64,000 nt of DNA from SZUA-100 sp965248135 (GTDB lineage: Bacteria; Pseudomonadota; Alphaproteobacteria; Rhizobiales; Rhizobiaceae), in contig CBDFIN010000012.1 of NCBI GenBank assembly GCA_965248135.1, positions 1,054,001-1,118,000 on the forward strand, given 5' to 3'. Each line of letters begins with the position of its first letter. Position 1 is the first letter of the stretch. A model generated the notes under the pieces. That model worked only from the letters and a program-made list of their open reading frames with translations. It was not told the DNA's origin and searched no databases. The translations under genes and the position numbers were made by a program. Of the stretch, positions 52,509 through 60,802 are shown piece by piece.

Positions 52509-53712
52509 TTCAACTCCGAAACGCAACATTTGTTTGCTGATGGAATATGATTTTTGTTTGCGGATTTGGTGGGCGGGGTCAAGGGCATTGTCGCGTAGCG
52601 ATGCGCAGCACCCTTGAGGCCGACCGGAAAATCCGCAAAACTCGTCAAACCATTCCATTATGCCTTTGATTATTTAGCCAGATGGCTGCAATCCTTGTAT
52701 GGGACACCACATCTCACGGAGGATATTATGCCCAAAGGACATCACCATCTGGCCTATGATCAAAGATGCCAGATTTACACACTTTTGCAAACCGGTCTCT
52801 GCCGCGCCCAAATTGCCCGCCAGATTGGCGTTGAGCGTTCGACTATCACCCGAGAGTTGCAGCGCAACAAGGGCAAATGTGGTTATCGCTTTAAACAAGC
52901 GCATGACAAGGCGTGTGAGCGGCGCAAAAAGGCCTCTTGTGTGCCGCGTAAAATGACCGTTGAGCGCGTCGAACTCATTGAAAGCCTGCTGACGAAATGG
53001 CAGTGGAGCCCCGATCAGATCAGCGGCTGGCTGGCTCGAAACGGGCTCTTCGTCTCACACGAGTGGATTTACCGCCACATCTGGGCGGACAAAAAAAAGG
53101 GTGGCAAATTATGGACTTGCCTGCGCCATCGCGGCAAAAAATACAATCGACGCGGCACGAAAACAGCCGGTCGCGGCCTCATTCCAGGGCGGGTTGACAT
53201 TGAGGAACGTCCCGAAATCGTCGAAACCAAAAGCCGTGTTGGCGACTGGGAGGGCGATACTATCATCGGCAAAAACCACAAGGGTGCCATTCTTTCTCAT
53301 GTCGATCGAAAATCAAAATACACCAAGCTGGTTCTGTTGCGCGACAAATCAAAGGACAGCGTGCAAAAGGCCTGCGGCAAGACGCTTTCAAAGCTCAAAG
53401 CGTTCATCAAAACCATCACGTATGACAATGGCAAAGAATTCGCCGGGCACAAAAAGATCGCCAAAATATTGCAATGCGACATCTATTTCGCCAAGCCCTA
53501 TCACTCATGGCAGCGCGGCCTCAACGAACATACCAACGGTCTTGTTCGCCAATACTTCCCAAAGGGTACCGATTTCACTAAGCTGACAAAAGCCGAAGTT
53601 CAGATCGTCGAAGACAAGCTGAACCAACGTCCAAGAAAATGTCTCGAATACAAAACCCCATATGAGGCCTTTTCAAAGGAATGTGAGCAAAATGTTGCAT
53701 TTCAATGTTGAA
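52509..53712. mobile_element. IS30-family element, 1.2 kb
   Basis: Inverted ends TTCAACTCCGAAACGCAACA (52509) and, reversed, TTCAACATTGAAATGCAACA (53712). A GG dinucleotide flanks each side, consistent with the 2-bp duplication of IS30. The flanks form a palindrome (TTTTTTCATCACCCC / GGGGCGTCATCAAAAAA), a known target preference of IS30. It contains one transposase gene on the plus strand. Confidence 0.9.
52728..53711 (+). CDS. IS30-family transposase
   Basis: 327 aa from the ATG at 52728 (GGAGGATATT upstream). N-terminal HTH YDQRCQIYTLLQTGLCRAQIARQIGVERSTITRELQRN, then the second HTH region RVELIESLLTKWQWSPDQISGWL, and the rve core: GDWEGDTIIGKNHKGAILSHVDRKS (first Asp), TITYDNGKEFAGH (second Asp), HSWQRGLNEHTNGLVRQYFPKGTDF (Glu). 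It appears intact; the stop codon lies at the right terminal repeat. Longer frames to 52614 are ignored. Confidence 0.94.
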   Translation: MPKGHHHLAYDQRCQIYTLLQTGLCRAQIARQIGVERSTITRELQRNKGKCGYRFKQAHDKACERRKKASCVPRKMTVERVELIESLLTKWQWSPDQISGWLARNGLFVSHEWIYRHIWADKKKGGKLWTCLRHRGKKYNRRGTKTAGRGLIPGRVDIEERPEIVETKSRVGDWEGDTIIGKNHKGAILSHVDRKSKYTKLVLLRDKSKDSVQKACGKTLSKLKAFIKTITYDNGKEFAGHKKIAKILQCDIYFAKPYHSWQRGLNEHTNGLVRQYFPKGTDFTKLTKAEVQIVEDKLNQRPRKCLEYKTPYEAFSKECEQNVAFQC

Positions 53713-54119
53713 GGGGCGTCATCAAAAAAAGTGTATTGGCTTGCGTAGGTAATTTTGGAGAACACCTTGAATGCAATGAAACGCCCAAACCCTCTTCCAT
53801 TTTGTTTAAGTTTGTAACCGGAAAATGGTGTTTTAAAAGACAAATAATTTGGTTCATCAAGACCAGTGCCATTGTCGAGAATGGTTACATCAAGCTTGGA
53901 GGGATCATTAAAATGTCGAATGGAGATTTGAATTTTTCCCCGTTGGCTGGCTTCATCTCCAAATCGCGATTTAATACCATGCATCCCATTAGATACAGCT
54001 TCCAAAATTGGCAGAAGAAATCCGTGCAGGTTTTTGCTCAGATGTGTGCGAGATAACACTGCTCGCATATCTGGCTTTACTAATGTATCAGCGGTTATTT
54101 CTAGCAATTCTCGGTCCAT
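53713..54119 (-). pseudogene. GHKL ATPase-nuclease, N-terminal part
   Basis: Bergerat-fold ATP-binding domain: N-box PILEAVSNGMHGIKSRF (Glu40, Asn44), G1 box ILDNGTGLDEPNY (Asp82, Gly84, Gly86), and NGRGFGRFIAFKVFSK (G2-like). It ends ...QYTFFDDAP, where the IS30 element begins. The fold is shared by Hsp90, MutL and histidine kinases; the nuclease-like second half is at 50909-52508. Frames of the two halves agree only if no flanking bases are removed with the IS, so an extra indel is possible. Confidence 0.8.
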
Positions 54120-54179
54120 TCAAGTTGTTCATTCAACACTATTTTGTCTTCACCAATAACTCAACCTTTGTACTATGTT

Positions 54180-54620
54180 TTATGGCTCCCTCGGCTTAAA
54201 CGCCACAACATCACCACCCGATATTCCTTCCTCAAACGCCTCATCCCCCAGCGCCTGCATTTCATCAGGGTAGGTTGCGTCAATGATGGTTTCGAAAATC
54301 ACCTGATCGGTGGTGTAGTCCAGCATGTCGGCGGCTTTGCGGTTGAAATTGTCGTTGATGTGGACATCGCATTGTGGGTGGGTGGCGATAAGTCCTACCA
54401 GTTTTTGGTTTTGCCGGAAGATAGCAATGTGGAGTGCTGTCAGGCCCACATAGGGGTCTTGCTTGTTTATTTGCTCAGGGTCTTCACGGATTATTTTCTC
54501 GGCTTCTTCAGATCGGTCAAAATATGCTGCGCTGATGAGTTTGAGTTTTTTGGTATCCGGCCCCTGATCTTCAAAATAGTCGAGCCTTTTCTTCACGTCC
54601 TGCTTTGGTTTTATTCTCAT
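54180..54620 (-). CDS. Ankyrin-repeat protein
   Basis: 146 aa. A single clear ankyrin repeat KQDPYVGLTALHIAIFRQNQKLVGLIATHPQCDVHIND with a partial second repeat (NFNRKAADMLDYTTDQVIFETII); the N-terminal half is helical and charged. Ankyrin repeats mediate protein contacts. It overlaps the stop of the preceding gene by 4 bp and is about 60 bp from the GHKL fragment, so it belongs to the same minus-strand string. No enzymatic motif seen. Confidence 0.78.
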   Translation of the reverse strand: MRIKPKQDVKKRLDYFEDQGPDTKKLKLISAAYFDRSEEAEKIIREDPEQINKQDPYVGLTALHIAIFRQNQKLVGLIATHPQCDVHINDNFNRKAADMLDYTTDQVIFETIIDATYPDEMQALGDEAFEEGISGGDVVAFKPREP

Positions 54621-55702
54621 GAAAGTTCCCCAATCACGAGCGGGTTGTCAAGAATCTTCTCAATTTGTTCTGTGATATCCAGTTCCGGGTAGAGCAGGTG
54701 CGCTTCGCGATCATGAATGAAATCGCGCGGCTTTCGGTGGTATATTTGCGCCACGGAAGTTGTCAGTCCAACACGGTTTTTCAGGATCGGTACAGGCGAG
54801 CCGGTAATTTGCGCCGAACCTTCGAAATGATAGCTCTCCTCAATCGACATTGCATATTGTTTAGTGAGGTGTTCCATGTCAGATTGTGGCAGATGCGCCC
54901 ACTCTTTGCGGATATCCCTTGCATCCGATGGTACATAAAGGGGAAGAACAGCCGGTTTCCACGGGCCGTCTTTCGGTGTTTCCTTGATGGTAAAAGCATG
55001 GGACTTCGGAACACGGGAGAGACATTCGCGAAGGTGAACATGGATTGAGTTGGCAGAGACATAGCCAACACCTTCATAGGTGAGCTTGACGCATCCGACT
55101 TTGAATGTTCGCGGGAACAGCACCGACAAAGAAAGTTCAGCGGCATGAAAATAGCTGTTTCCGGTATTGCGCAATATCAGGATGGAGCGGGTAGCGATGT
55201 AGTTTTGAACATTCAAGGTGCGCTTTTCCAGCCCAAGCTGCGGATAGAATTTATGATCCTCGAACCATTTTCGTAGCACAGGCAACGGGATGAAATTGTT
55301 CATGTCCCAGGAAGGTGCACACCAATAGATGCCGGAAAACCGTTCGAGAATTTGCTCGTTCCATTCATCCAGATCATTGGATGCCGGAATGTGAAAATAA
55401 TAATCCCGCACCGTCTTGCCGACCTCTTCAAATATCGCATCGGGCAATAATCGGATGCGAATATTCGGATCGTGACAGGCCTCGATCCATGAAACAATAA
55501 TCTCCATGTTGGCATCTTGCAGTGTGTCTTTTTTGAGGCGGTAGAAATTATTGCGCTGAAACGGAATGCCGCGCCAATCATGAATAGCTTCCGCCATGGC
55601 AGACCAATTCAGATCTTTTTCCACGGATTGAAGATCAAGCAGAAACCGAAACAGACGCTGTCGCGCATAGGTTCCCAAGCGTTGATCGGTCATGTCCATC
55701 AT
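54617..55702 (-). CDS. Unrecognised protein with HTH-like N-terminus
   Basis: 361 aa from the ATG at 55702 (a second ATG is at 55693); the long open frame to 55876 has no support and overlaps the divergent gene. Residues about 10-70 (RLFRFLLDLQSVEKDLNWSAMAEAIHDWRGIPFQRNNFYRLKKDTLQ) could be a DNA-binding helical domain. The remainder has many aromatic residues (FSGIYWCAPSWDMNNFIPLPVLRKWFED). I do not recognise it. It is first in the string with the ankyrin gene and the GHKL-nuclease, which suggests a shared function, perhaps a regulator or sensor. Confidence 0.6.
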   Translation of the reverse strand: MMDMTDQRLGTYARQRLFRFLLDLQSVEKDLNWSAMAEAIHDWRGIPFQRNNFYRLKKDTLQDANMEIIVSWIEACHDPNIRIRLLPDAIFEEVGKTVRDYYFHIPASNDLDEWNEQILERFSGIYWCAPSWDMNNFIPLPVLRKWFEDHKFYPQLGLEKRTLNVQNYIATRSILILRNTGNSYFHAAELSLSVLFPRTFKVGCVKLTYEGVGYVSANSIHVHLRECLSRVPKSHAFTIKETPKDGPWKPAVLPLYVPSDARDIRKEWAHLPQSDMEHLTKQYAMSIEESYHFEGSAQITGSPVPILKNRVGLTTSVAQIYHRKPRDFIHDREAHLLYPELDITEQIEKILDNPLVIGELS

Positions 55703-55858
55703 TGGCGTTGTTACACTGCTGTTACACCTGATCTTCGATTTTTGTGCCCTAAGGGGAAAGACTGGTGTGTGAATATCATTCAAAGTTTTGTACTCGCGCT
55801 TCGGTTCAATCGTCAACGCATGTGAAGCAATTGCTTTACCGCAGACAGGAGAAAACCA

Positions 55859-56992
55859 ATGCCAGCAAGCGGCCATTCCAACGGCTCTGGAAAAAATACA
55901 GGGCGAAAAAACACTTCCCGCAACAACCAGCGGAAACGCCGCCGTGGTAATTCGCCAACACCGAACTCACAATCTGCCAACAAGATTCTGACCGCTGGAG
56001 ATTTTCTCGGACTGGCTCGTGTAGTCGGATTTGCTGCCGCAATACTCGTGGCTATAGCGCTTGGCCTTGGCAGCTATAATGATATTGTCAGCAGTGACGG
56101 GCCGGCAAACTTCATTCTGCCTTTTGCCATCGCCATTGTTGTTGCCGGTGGCCTTGGAGCCGGATGGCATGTGGTGTTTGCTATGGCTGCACAAGCCAAC
56201 ACCATTCAGGCGAAATCAATCGCATTTGCCATCGGCATCGGGCTGATGATTATCGGGATGGGAACTTCCGCATGGTTTCTTGCATCCAAGATTGGCGGAT
56301 CGACAGCAATCCAGACTCATCAGACCCTTTATCTTGTAGAGTTCAAGGAAGCGGAAAAACTCATTAGTCAAAACTTTGCCAAGGAATCCGTGATCCTTCA
56401 ATTGGCAAAGCTTGGTGCCAGCAAGCTTGAAGCCGACGCCCTTGGCGAGGGCAAGCACGGTACGTTCAGCGGCAAGTCCGGTTTTAAAGGTGTTTATATC
56501 AGCCTGAAGAATGCCGCTGAATCGCTGCTTGGTGTGCAAGGTGGTCTCAAAAAACTGGAGAACAAACGCCGCCGTCTTATGAATGGCGTCAGGAGGGAAG
56601 TTGATGAGGCGGCTCGCGCAATATCTGAGCGCGATGGTTCTATGTTCCGCAAATCTGTAAGCCGCGCTGCGGCACTGCTTGCCGATGCCGATAGTATCAG
56701 ATTATCGAGCGCGGTTGCCGGAATGTCCCTTGGATCGGCTCCAGGTGATGCTGGAAATGCCATCCTGACCACGCAAAGCGGTATTGGCGACAAGGCCGAT
56801 GAAATCGAAGCAGAACTGCTTGCGGTGTCTATCCCGATATATGTGCCTATGGATGCCAAAACCGCTGTTACCACCTATCCGGCCCCCTTGCCATGGCTGA
56901 TGGCTATCCTGCTGGAAGGCCTGCCACTGCTAATGCTTGGCCTGCTTCTGGCACTGCCACCAATGGACAGCACCAACCGGAGGAGTACCTGA
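55859..56992 (+). CDS. Four-helix membrane protein of the conjugation-like cluster
   Basis: 377 aa, not recognised. The N-terminal 42 residues are basic and Ser/Asn-rich. Three close membrane helices follow (FLGLARVVGFAAAILVAIAL, FILPFAIAIVVAGGLGAGW, IAFAIGIGLMIIGMGTSAWFL). Then comes a long soluble middle with helical, charged segments (LKKLENKRRRLMNGVRREVDEAARAISERDG) and a last helix near the C-terminus (WLMAILLEGLPLLMLGLLLAL). It starts a plus-strand string that includes the coupling protein, with the next gene overlapping its stop. Confidence 0.7.
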   Translation: MPASGHSNGSGKNTGRKNTSRNNQRKRRRGNSPTPNSQSANKILTAGDFLGLARVVGFAAAILVAIALGLGSYNDIVSSDGPANFILPFAIAIVVAGGLGAGWHVVFAMAAQANTIQAKSIAFAIGIGLMIIGMGTSAWFLASKIGGSTAIQTHQTLYLVEFKEAEKLISQNFAKESVILQLAKLGASKLEADALGEGKHGTFSGKSGFKGVYISLKNAAESLLGVQGGLKKLENKRRRLMNGVRREVDEAARAISERDGSMFRKSVSRAAALLADADSIRLSSAVAGMSLGSAPGDAGNAILTTQSGIGDKADEIEAELLAVSIPIYVPMDAKTAVTTYPAPLPWLMAILLEGLPLLMLGLLLALPPMDSTNRRST

Positions 56993-57522
56993 TGACGGAT
57001 TTTGTCAATAATCTGCCATTGAGTGGCGGTGTTGTTGTTGCAGGGTTGCTCTATGCGGGTGCATCGCTAATTACAGGCCAGATTGTCGGTGAACGGTTGA
57101 TTGCAAAATCCGGTTGGGACAAGCAGTGCATCGCCGGTATCAAGGCCGATATTGTTTCCCGACAGCCTGTTCGCTCCTTTGTTCCCAAGATTGATTGCAA
57201 TTCAATCATTGGCGGTTTCATGGGGCGGGAGGGAAAGGTGTGGTGCACCCGCTATGGTGACAAGATCATCAACCCGCTGGGCGATCTGGCAGATGCGCGG
57301 CAACGGCAGATCAAAGAGGCCAATCAACGCCGCCTCTCCAATGCGCTTTCAAAATCCACCTCACTCTGCACTTGCGCAGCCAGCCTTGCGCTGGAAACAA
57401 ACCGGGTTTCGTTCGCTCTTTATGCTGGATCAATCCGCATTCTGACGCCGCCTGCGGTCAAAAACCTTAAAAGCACATTGGTCACGGCGCTGAATAACCC
57501 GCTTTGTTCGGTGAAGGAGTGA
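56992..57522 (+). CDS. Membrane-anchored Cys-containing protein
   Basis: 176 aa from the ATG at 56992, overlapping the previous stop (TGATGA), with CCGGAGGAG upstream. One N-terminal membrane helix (LSGGVVVAGLLYAGASLITGQIVG), then a soluble part with Cys in KQCIAGIKAD, KIDCNSIIG, KVWCTRYGD and SLCTCAASLAL. The cysteines suggest disulfides and a periplasmic location. Family unknown; position in the conjugation-like string suggests part of an envelope complex. Confidence 0.68.
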   Translation: MTDFVNNLPLSGGVVVAGLLYAGASLITGQIVGERLIAKSGWDKQCIAGIKADIVSRQPVRSFVPKIDCNSIIGGFMGREGKVWCTRYGDKIINPLGDLADARQRQIKEANQRRLSNALSKSTSLCTCAASLALETNRVSFALYAGSIRILTPPAVKNLKSTLVTALNNPLCSVKE

Positions 57523-57526
57523 TCAG

Positions 57527-57901
57527 ATGATACTTGGTTCTGTTACGGTCAATAATAAAGCGGTGGTGACCCATCGCGATACCTATCGGCTTGCCAATCT
57601 TTCGGTGGTCAGCGTTCGCAGGCCATACTTGGCCGGTGCCATGTTGTTGGGCGGAGCATTTCTCGGCTTTGGTTTTGCCTTCGGTGATCTGCTTTATATC
57701 GGGGAGATTATCACGATCACAGGATTGTCTGTCGCCGCAATAATTGCCGGATCGCAGGTGGGTCAACTCTCATTGCTGTCGCGTGATCTGAAAGGCACGG
57801 AGTTATCCGGCGCGGTATGGGGCTGGCATTCCAGCCTGCAACGCATTCGGCGCGAGATTGTTGAAGCGCTTCATGCCGAGCACGATGGAGAGGCCTCATG
57901 A
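57527..57901 (+). CDS. Small two-helix membrane protein
   Basis: 124 aa. Central hydrophobic hairpin AGAMLLGGAFLGFGFAFGDLLYIGEIITITGLSVAAIIAGSQVG between short soluble ends (N-terminal MILGSVTVNNKAVVTHRDTYRLANL, C-terminal LQRIRREIVEALHAEH). It is 4 bp after the previous gene and overlaps the next by 4 bp. Not recognised; similar small membrane proteins often accompany VirD4-like ATPases in mobile elements. Confidence 0.65.
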   Translation: MILGSVTVNNKAVVTHRDTYRLANLSVVSVRRPYLAGAMLLGGAFLGFGFAFGDLLYIGEIITITGLSVAAIIAGSQVGQLSLLSRDLKGTELSGAVWGWHSSLQRIRREIVEALHAEHDGEAS

Positions 57902-58200
57902 CTCCCTATCAATCTTCACTCGGCACGATCATCCAGATCAATTTCAAATTATTATTGGCAACGGCCATGATATTTGTCGCGTATTATTCCTGGCCGACTT
58001 CTGCGAAGTGGTACGGCTTCGGGCTGATCTCGATCTGTGCCGGTGCTGCTGCAATCGGACTCGTCATCGATGCTCTGCGGGCCATGGCCAAACTCTATGC
58101 CCGCGATAAGGCGCTCGAAAATTACAAGGCACAGGGCGGCCAGACCAAATCCTCAGAAATGGCTTCAAGCGATGCCCTTGATAAGGCGGGGATGCGCTAA
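57898..58200 (+). CDS. Small two-helix membrane protein with charged tail
   Basis: 100 aa. Helices FKLLLATAMIFVAYYSWP and WYGFGLISICAGAAAIGLVIDALRAM, then a charged cytoplasmic tail (AKLYARDKALENYKAQGGQTKSSEM). It resembles the membrane part of VirD4/TraG coupling proteins and lies 86 bp before one that has no membrane helices. Splitting the anchor and the ATPase into two genes is therefore possible, which is inference. Confidence 0.65.
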   Translation: MTPYQSSLGTIIQINFKLLLATAMIFVAYYSWPTSAKWYGFGLISICAGAAAIGLVIDALRAMAKLYARDKALENYKAQGGQTKSSEMASSDALDKAGMR

Positions 58201-58286
58201 TGGCACACCAAAGGAATTTGACTTCATACAATGCTCCAGCCGCTTTCGTGCGAAACGCCTTCAAACTTGCAGACGGGAGAAGGTGA

Positions 58287-59687
58287 ATGTCAAATTTCGT
58301 CCAATCAAACAATGTTCGTCGCATCATCGGCATGGGGTTTGACGGCAAGCCCGTCTACGCCTCCAAACACGCGCATTCGCTTTTACTGTCTGCTGCCGGT
58401 ACCGGCAAGACAACTTGCGGCGGTGTGCCGTGGTTGCAATCGCTGATTGCCGATCATGCTAGAGCCATTGTCATAGCAGACAGCAAGGATGGCGAGATTG
58501 CTGCGCAATGTGCCGATATGTGCGCCAAATACGGGCGCAAGGTTGCCATCATCGATGACTTCAATGTGCTGGGTGAGGATAATCCCTACCGTGTATCGGT
58601 CAACCGGTTTGGCGGCGTGGTGCGTTCCTTCGTTCAGGACAATGGCGAACTGATCTTCTCATCGGAAAATGCCTGTCATGCCTTGATTGAAGAACCGCCG
58701 CAAGATCAGCGCAACCAATATTGGCGTGATGAACCACGCACTATCATCGAATTTGCCATGAACTCTTTGCTTGTGCGCAATCCGAAACTGGCAACACCGG
58801 GCGGTGTGTGGTCACTAATTGCCAAGCCTGATATTCTGCTCAGCGCTGCAAAAATTGAAGCCGAAGAAGGTGATGATGCTTTATCGAGCCTGGCAGATCA
58901 TGTGCTGGGTATGACCAAAAATGAAGAGCACTGGCCACAGCATAGAGCTGCCGCGCTTAAATCCTTGCGCATCTATGGTGCCGGTTCGGCGCTTCGCCAT
59001 GCGGGTATGGATTACACTCATTCACATGACCGACTGATCCGTGAGCATTATGTGGTTTTTATCGTCGGTCCTGTCCGCCACATGGAACGGCTTGGTGCAG
59101 ATTACGCCCTGCAACTGCAATCATTCATGGAAGTTGTTTTAGGCGATAACACCGGGCCGGTCAGCTTTATTCTGGATGAATTTACCAATGCGCCACTGAA
59201 AGCTCTTATCTCACAGCTTACAACCATGCGCGGCTATGGTGGCACCTGCCACATGATTGCCCAGTCACGCTCGGAGATACAGCGCAAATATGGCGATAAG
59301 GAAACCGCCACTATTGAGGAAAACGCAGTTATCAAACAATGGTTCGGATTTTCATCTTTCGAAGAGGCCGAACGGGTTTCCCGCGCCATGGGCGAAACCC
59401 AGCATGTAATGCATTCGCTTGGGGTTAATTCCGACCGATCGGAATTCTCCGGTAATTTTTCCACCGGCAAACAGCGTTTGCTTACGCCGGATGAATTGAT
59501 GCGGTTACCGGCCGATCAACAGATCATCCATGTCAAAGATGTCGGCTTCATCCATTGCAAGAAGGTCCGACAGGATCAGCTTGCGCCGACATGCTTCGAT
59601 TTGGCGGATAATCCGCTGGAAGGCGGGCGTTTTGAACCCAATCCACTGCTGACATTGCCAACCAAAATTATTGGAGATGCATCATGA
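58287..59687 (+). CDS. VirD4/TraG-type coupling ATPase
   Basis: 466 aa, shorter than typical T4CPs (about 600-700). Walker A AAGTGKTT at about residues 36-43, Walker B SFILDEFTNAPLKALISQL, MRGYGGTCHMIAQSRSEIQRKYG and the VirD4-like end FSTGKQRLLTPDELMRLPADQQIIH. There is no N-terminal membrane segment; sequence begins with the ATPase domain. Coupling proteins hand the DNA-relaxase complex to a type IV secretion channel. The small membrane proteins just upstream could supply the anchor. The gene overlaps the following small gene by 4 bp. Confidence 0.9.
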   Translation: MSNFVQSNNVRRIIGMGFDGKPVYASKHAHSLLLSAAGTGKTTCGGVPWLQSLIADHARAIVIADSKDGEIAAQCADMCAKYGRKVAIIDDFNVLGEDNPYRVSVNRFGGVVRSFVQDNGELIFSSENACHALIEEPPQDQRNQYWRDEPRTIIEFAMNSLLVRNPKLATPGGVWSLIAKPDILLSAAKIEAEEGDDALSSLADHVLGMTKNEEHWPQHRAAALKSLRIYGAGSALRHAGMDYTHSHDRLIREHYVVFIVGPVRHMERLGADYALQLQSFMEVVLGDNTGPVSFILDEFTNAPLKALISQLTTMRGYGGTCHMIAQSRSEIQRKYGDKETATIEENAVIKQWFGFSSFEEAERVSRAMGETQHVMHSLGVNSDRSEFSGNFSTGKQRLLTPDELMRLPADQQIIHVKDVGFIHCKKVRQDQLAPTCFDLADNPLEGGRFEPNPLLTLPTKIIGDAS

Positions 59688-59941
59688 AAACCCAATTCAT
59701 TCGCGCATCCTATTTTTTCTGGATCATCATGCCGGTGGCGCTCTATTTTGGCTATCTGGCTTACGGCCTGCCGCACTTTATCTGGTCTTATGATTGGCGC
59801 AATAACGGCACCTATGACCCCTTTGCCAAACGCTATTACACGCGCTGCACATTTATCGGTCCCTATGGCAACTTCACCACCTATCCAACAAATGGTAAAT
59901 GCGGTTGGCTGGTTTTTAGAAAAGCACGGGGGAACGGCTAA
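59684..59941 (+). CDS. Small single-pass membrane protein
   Basis: 85 aa. The N-terminal helix FFWIIMPVALYFGYLAYGLPHFIW is followed by an aromatic, probably periplasmic part with two Cys (RYYTRCTFIGPYGNFTTYPTNGKCGWLVF) that may form a disulfide. It overlaps the coupling ATPase stop by 4 bp, so co-translation is likely. The family is unknown. Confidence 0.65.
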   Translation: MKTQFIRASYFFWIIMPVALYFGYLAYGLPHFIWSYDWRNNGTYDPFAKRYYTRCTFIGPYGNFTTYPTNGKCGWLVFRKARGNG

Positions 59942-60198
59942 TGGCTTTCCACCAGTTTCAGCCATGGCGTTACCAGTTTGGTATGCAGCCCGTGCCTTTT
60001 GGTCAATTCAATGCGTGCCAGATACTTCAATCCATCCAGTATCGTTCCCAACTCAACCTCACCGCTGGCGATCTGATCATCGCATCCATCCGCCGGTGGC
60101 AGAACAAGGCAGTAGGGTTTAATGGCGCACCAGAATTCCCGGTAGTTCATCGGTTCAAGCCAATCATCAACGTCATCTATGGTTTTGAATTGTTTCAT
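59938..60198 (-). CDS. Possible small antisense protein
   Basis: 86 aa, MKQFKTIDDVDDWLEPMNYREFWCAIKPYCLVLPPADGCDDQ and GTILDGLKYLARIELTKRHGL. Amino-acid content looks natural (soluble, acidic helices). It is the only minus-strand frame between the coupling cluster and the next gene, converging on the previous stop by 4 bp. No convincing Shine-Dalgarno and no family match, so I hold it as tentative. Confidence 0.4.
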   Translation of the reverse strand: MKQFKTIDDVDDWLEPMNYREFWCAIKPYCLVLPPADGCDDQIASGEVELGTILDGLKYLARIELTKRHGLHTKLVTPWLKLVESH

Positions 60199-60260
60199 AT
60201 ATTCAAGAATACCAGATTTGGAATCCCTGGCGCAACCATTTTCGAAAAGGGAGACTGGGC

Positions 60261-60773
60261 TTGACCTTTGATACCGGCAAGGAACTCAAAAATCTTTACA
60301 CCATGGCAACGCTTCACCGCGAGGCGGCCAAGACATTTTCCGGTGATGAATGGAAAGAATTTCAGCAAATCAGGAAAAACACCGCGGACACGAAGCAATT
60401 TGAACAACGTGCTTATGAATTCGAATATAAAACCCGCGTCGGCATTGCCCGCACGCGCCTGATCAACAAGGCCGGTGAGAAAAATAAAGACTTCAAACAT
60501 CGCTGGTTTGGTACTGACGGCTTCGACAAGGCGGCCATAGATCGTCAGGCGCAAAAAGTTGTGCGCGGCGAACATCAAAAGCTGATGACGCATATTGATG
60601 GGCAGGAAGTGAAAGAGATCGAATCCCTGGTGGATCGCTCTTCTCACCGCAAATGCATGCGCGAAAAACCAAAACGGGATTTTACCAAGGCCGCGGATCG
60701 CCGCCATAATCAGGAACGACGCCAAAAGGACAATGGCCCGGCCCATCGCCGTTCGCCGCGTCGGATTCAATAA
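60261..60773 (+). CDS. Basic protein of the mobilisation block
   Basis: 170 aa from TTG 60261 with AAAGGGAG upstream (an ATG at 60303 is the alternative). N-terminal half is helical; the C-terminal third is very basic (KPKRDFTKAADRRHNQERRQKDNGPAHRRSPRRIQ), suggesting nucleic-acid binding. Sequence resembles C-terminal regions of plasmid mobilisation proteins, but no relaxase catalytic Tyr/His motif is present. Role unknown. Confidence 0.62.
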   Translation: MTFDTGKELKNLYTMATLHREAAKTFSGDEWKEFQQIRKNTADTKQFEQRAYEFEYKTRVGIARTRLINKAGEKNKDFKHRWFGTDGFDKAAIDRQAQKVVRGEHQKLMTHIDGQEVKEIESLVDRSSHRKCMREKPKRDFTKAADRRHNQERRQKDNGPAHRRSPRRIQ

Positions 60774-60802
60774 ACACCGCAACCAGAATAAGGAGCAAGA
60801 CC

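Noticed and set aside
52509..52648. N-terminal extension of the GHKL-nuclease C-terminal frame (MTSFADFPVGLKG...)
   Set aside because: These residues come from the left end of the IS30 element, not from the original gene.
60195..60782. 195-aa minus-strand frame
   Set aside because: Exact antisense of the basic mobilisation-block protein; the plus-strand frame has the ribosome-binding site.
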